Source of the DNA: Flavobacterium sp. CG_23.5
GTDB taxonomy: Bacteria; Bacteroidota; Bacteroidia; Flavobacteriales; Flavobacteriaceae
Reading direction: 5' to 3'
Length of the DNA: 64,000 nt
Assembly (NCBI RefSeq): GCF_017875765.1
Contig: NZ_JAGGNA010000001.1
Location: 3,127,001 to 3,191,000 of the forward strand
Part shown: positions 61,828 to 64,000 of the stretch, piece by piece
Numbering within the stretch: position 1 is the stretch's first letter
Layout: each line of letters begins with the position of its first letter
Notes under the pieces: model-generated
The model's input: the letters and a program-made list of their open reading frames with translations, nothing else
Databases searched by the model: none
Told to the model about the DNA's origin: nothing
Made by a program: the position numbers and the translations under genes

Positions 61828-63504
61828 ATGTGTGGAATAGTATGTGCCTTTGATTTAAAACAGAAAGTTGATGTTTTAAGACCGCAAGTATTAGAAATGT
61901 CTAAATTAATTCGTCATCGTGGTCCGGATTGGAGTGGAATTTTCAGTAATGACAAAGTTATTTTATCCCACGAACGATTGGCTATTGTAGATCCAGCTTC
62001 AGGGAAACAACCTTTGTTTAGTCAAGATAAAAATCTTGTTTTGGCTGCCAATGGTGAAATTTACAACCATAGAGAATTGCGCAAACAATTTGAAGGAAAA
62101 TATACTTTTCAAACTGAAAGTGATTGCGAAGTTATTTTGGCACTTTATAAAGAAAAAGGAGTTCATTTTATAGATGAGTTAAATGGTATTTTTGGATTTG
62201 CAATTTATGATGTAGAAAAAGACGAGTATTTTATTGCTCGTGATCACATGGGTATTATTCCATTGTACATTGGTTGGGATAAGAATGGTACTTTTTATGT
62301 GGCTTCAGAGTTGAAGGCATTAGAAGGATATTGTACAAAAATTCAATTATTTCCTCCTGGACACTATATGTCTAGCAAGGATGGAGAATTTGTACAATGG
62401 TATAAAAGAGAATGGGTAGATTATGATGCTGTAAAAGATAACGTGACCAGTATAGACGATATAAAAGTGGCACTTGAAGCTGCTGTTCATAGACAATTGA
62501 TGAGTGATGTGCCTTATGGGGTCTTGCTTTCGGGAGGTTTGGATTCATCGATTACGTCGGCTGTAGCCAAAAAATATGCGCAAAAACGTATCGAGTCAGG
62601 TGATGTTGCCGATGCTTGGTATCCACAATTGCACTCTTTCTCTGTAGGATTAGAAGGTTCTCCTGATTTAGCCGCAGCTCGTGTTGTAGCGGATCATATT
62701 GGAACCATTCATCACGAAATTAAATTCACTATTCAAGAAGGTTTAGATGCTATTCGCGATGTGATTTACAATCTTGAAACGTATGATGTGACTACTGTTA
62801 GAGCATCAACACCAATGTGGTTAATGGCAAGAGTTATTAAATCAATGGGGATTAAAATGGTATTGTCCGGTGAAGGTGCCGATGAGTTATTTGGAGGATA
62901 TTTATATTTCCATAAAGCACCAAATGCGAGAGAATTTCATGAAGAAACCGTTCGTAAATTAAGCAAATTGCACATGTACGATTGTTTGCGTGCAAACAAA
63001 AGTTTAGCAGCTTGGGGAATTGAAGGACGTGTGCCATTTTTGGACAAAGAATTCATGGATGTAGCGATGAGAGTTAATCCACAAGACAAAATGATTAATA
63101 GCGAACATCCAATGGAGAAGTGGGTGGTTCGTAAGGCTTTTGAAGAGATGTTGCCTCCAAGTGTAGCTTGGAGACAAAAAGAACAGTTTAGTGATGGAGT
63201 TGGATATAGCTGGATCGATACTTTGAAAGAAGTGGTTGCTAAAGAAGTTTCTGATGAGCAATTGTTAAATGCCAAATTCAAGTTTCCTTTGCAAACGCCA
63301 ACTTCTAAAGAAGAGTATTACTATCGTTCCATCTTTGCGGAACATTTTCCTAGTGATGCAGCCGCATTATGTGTGCCTCAAGAAGCAAGTGTAGCCTGTA
63401 GTACAAAAATCGCTTTAGAATGGGATGAAGCATTCAAAAACATGAATGATCCTTCAGGAAGAGCTGTTGCTAGTGTTCATGACGATGCCTATGTAAAAGC
63501 ATAA
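61828..63504 (+). CDS. asnB: Asparagine synthetase B (glutamine-hydrolysing), copy 1
   Basis: AsnB (558 residues) makes asparagine from aspartate, ATP and glutamine. The catalytic Cys2 is directly after the start Met (MCGIVCAFDL), glutaminase-domain landmarks RHRGPDWSG, LAIVDPASGKQP and AANGEIYNHRELR follow, and the synthetase domain has the PP-loop LSGGLDSS and GEGADELFGGY. The frame opens upstream at 61780, but the enzyme must begin at ATG 61828 to expose Cys2. A second, different asnB begins 306 bp downstream. Confidence 0.96.
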   Translation: MCGIVCAFDLKQKVDVLRPQVLEMSKLIRHRGPDWSGIFSNDKVILSHERLAIVDPASGKQPLFSQDKNLVLAANGEIYNHRELRKQFEGKYTFQTESDCEVILALYKEKGVHFIDELNGIFGFAIYDVEKDEYFIARDHMGIIPLYIGWDKNGTFYVASELKALEGYCTKIQLFPPGHYMSSKDGEFVQWYKREWVDYDAVKDNVTSIDDIKVALEAAVHRQLMSDVPYGVLLSGGLDSSITSAVAKKYAQKRIESGDVADAWYPQLHSFSVGLEGSPDLAAARVVADHIGTIHHEIKFTIQEGLDAIRDVIYNLETYDVTTVRASTPMWLMARVIKSMGIKMVLSGEGADELFGGYLYFHKAPNAREFHEETVRKLSKLHMYDCLRANKSLAAWGIEGRVPFLDKEFMDVAMRVNPQDKMINSEHPMEKWVVRKAFEEMLPPSVAWRQKEQFSDGVGYSWIDTLKEVVAKEVSDEQLLNAKFKFPLQTPTSKEEYYYRSIFAEHFPSDAAALCVPQEASVACSTKIALEWDEAFKNMNDPSGRAVASVHDDAYVKA

Positions 63505-63534
63505 GATAATTTTTTAAAAGTTTATAATTAAGGA

Positions 63535-63567
63535 AACGCTCTCATTTTTTGGGGGCGTTTTTTCTTT
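63535..63567 (+). terminator. asnB copy 1 terminator
   Basis: AACGCTCTC pairs with GGGGGCGTT (G-T pairs allowed), followed by a six-T run. The remaining 63568-63741 shows no gene. Confidence 0.75.
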
Positions 63568-63741
63568 GTTTACCGATTCCTAAAATAAGTTGCTGTACTC
63601 GGAATTTTAATAATAGAAGACCAAGAGTGTTGATAAGCAAGTGCGGTTTATGAGACAAAAGGAATAAGTCTTGCATATTGTAATTTTTGTCTAAATTGGG
63701 GTTTTTGATTGTTTATTGTAACTTAATTGTGATTTTGTGTT

Positions 63742-63770
63742 TTGTTATTGTAACTATTGATGCATATTTG
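63742..63770 (+). promoter_or_regulatory. Predicted promoter of asnB copy 2
   Basis: TTG at 63742-63744, 18 nt to CATATTTG (63763-63770). Two TTATTGTAACT phrases (63714-63724 and 63745-63755) lie around it and could be an operator. Confidence 0.45.
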
Positions 63771-63810
63771 TATTGTCACAATAAACAGGAATGTTAAAAA
63801 TAGAATAGTT

Positions 63811-64000
63811 ATGTGTGGAATATTAGCCATTATTGGAAAGGGAAAAGAGGAGCAAATAGTTCGAGAGCTTTCAAAACGGATGTCACATCGTGGACCGGAT
63901 GAAAGCGATTTACATGTTATGGAAAACGGGCATATATTAAGTCATGAACGTTTGTCTATCATCGATCTGCATTCCGGAAAACAACCAATAAAAGGTACGA
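63811..64000 (+). CDS. asnB: Asparagine synthetase B, copy 2 (partial)
   Basis: The first 63 codons of a second asparagine synthetase, running off the window. MCGILAIIGKGKEEQ places Cys2 after the start; KRMSHRGPDESD, HERLSIIDLHSGKQP match the glutaminase domain. It differs clearly from copy 1, so it is a paralog and not a duplication artefact. It may be a true AsnB or a related glutamine-dependent amidotransferase. Confidence 0.92.
   Translation, partial: MCGILAIIGKGKEEQIVRELSKRMSHRGPDESDLHVMENGHILSHERLSIIDLHSGKQPIKGT

Noticed and set aside
63811..64000. Second asnB as an assembly duplication
   Set aside because: The encoded residues differ from copy 1 throughout the visible part.

Overview
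The window is a low-GC bacterial chromosome segment that reads as a member of the Bacteroidota, most likely Flavobacterium or a close relative (inference). Support comes from primary-sigma promoters of the TTG-N17-23-TAnnTTTG type, leaders without Shine-Dalgarno sites, a type B T9SS sorting domain on the protein at 40558-42357, a single-zinc-centre DnaJ, an Rsh-type ppGpp enzyme, and several families of short intergenic palindromes. I found no rRNA, tRNA, CRISPR array, transposase, integrase or prophage. Most of the window is ordinary housekeeping DNA with a few accessory inserts.

Layout. 1-5305: tail of an unknown gene, a leftward ribD-HAD-yigZ group, a GNAT gene, prmC, and a MacB-type permease. 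5306-16551: hisS, grpE-dnaJ, an ABC exporter pair, a sigma-54-type response regulator without a DNA-binding domain, a half-helicase with an acidic tail, a DUF2007 protein, a Cof-type phosphatase, and mtaB preceded by a structured RNA. 16783-27524: SDR, L,D-transpeptidase, a propeller-like protein, PPK2, a PhoX-like lipoprotein paired with a di-haem peroxidase lipoprotein, a beta-barrel protein, MATE pump, prohibitin-like protein and a small acidic protein. 27577-29164: a 1,474-bp unit carrying an AAA/DUF4143 ATPase, bounded by two copies of the 3' end of meaB; this is the clearest acquired segment. 29062-42357: meaB, AEC carrier, peroxiredoxin, Nudix, purA, Fur-family regulator, rsh, serine hydrolase, TrmH-type methyltransferase, TRIC-like channel and a T9SS type B secreted protein.

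42476-51800 is a surface-polysaccharide cluster: FemAB-like protein, sugar aminotransferase, Wzx flippase, hexapeptide transferase, four glycosyltransferases and a dTDP-hexose ketoisomerase-type cupin. Together these suggest a dTDP-3-amino-3,6-dideoxyhexose-containing glycan. A decayed nucleotidyltransferase module lies inside it, and ftsE is joined to its last glycosyltransferase. 52724-58613 holds a large TPR protein, a PhzF-family enzyme and an outer-membrane barrel. The end has a DUF2911 protein, a GreA/GreB-like small protein, an amidohydrolase lipoprotein and two tandem asparagine synthetase genes, the second cut by the window end.

The most unusual signals are non-coding: the meaB-flanked ATPase unit with a perfect 26-bp inverted repeat next to its promoter; a structured leader RNA before mtaB; a four-copy dispersed 80-190-bp repeat; a 119-bp multi-hairpin element with perfect 27-bp arms; and a REP-like sequence translated in frame inside a signal-peptide region.
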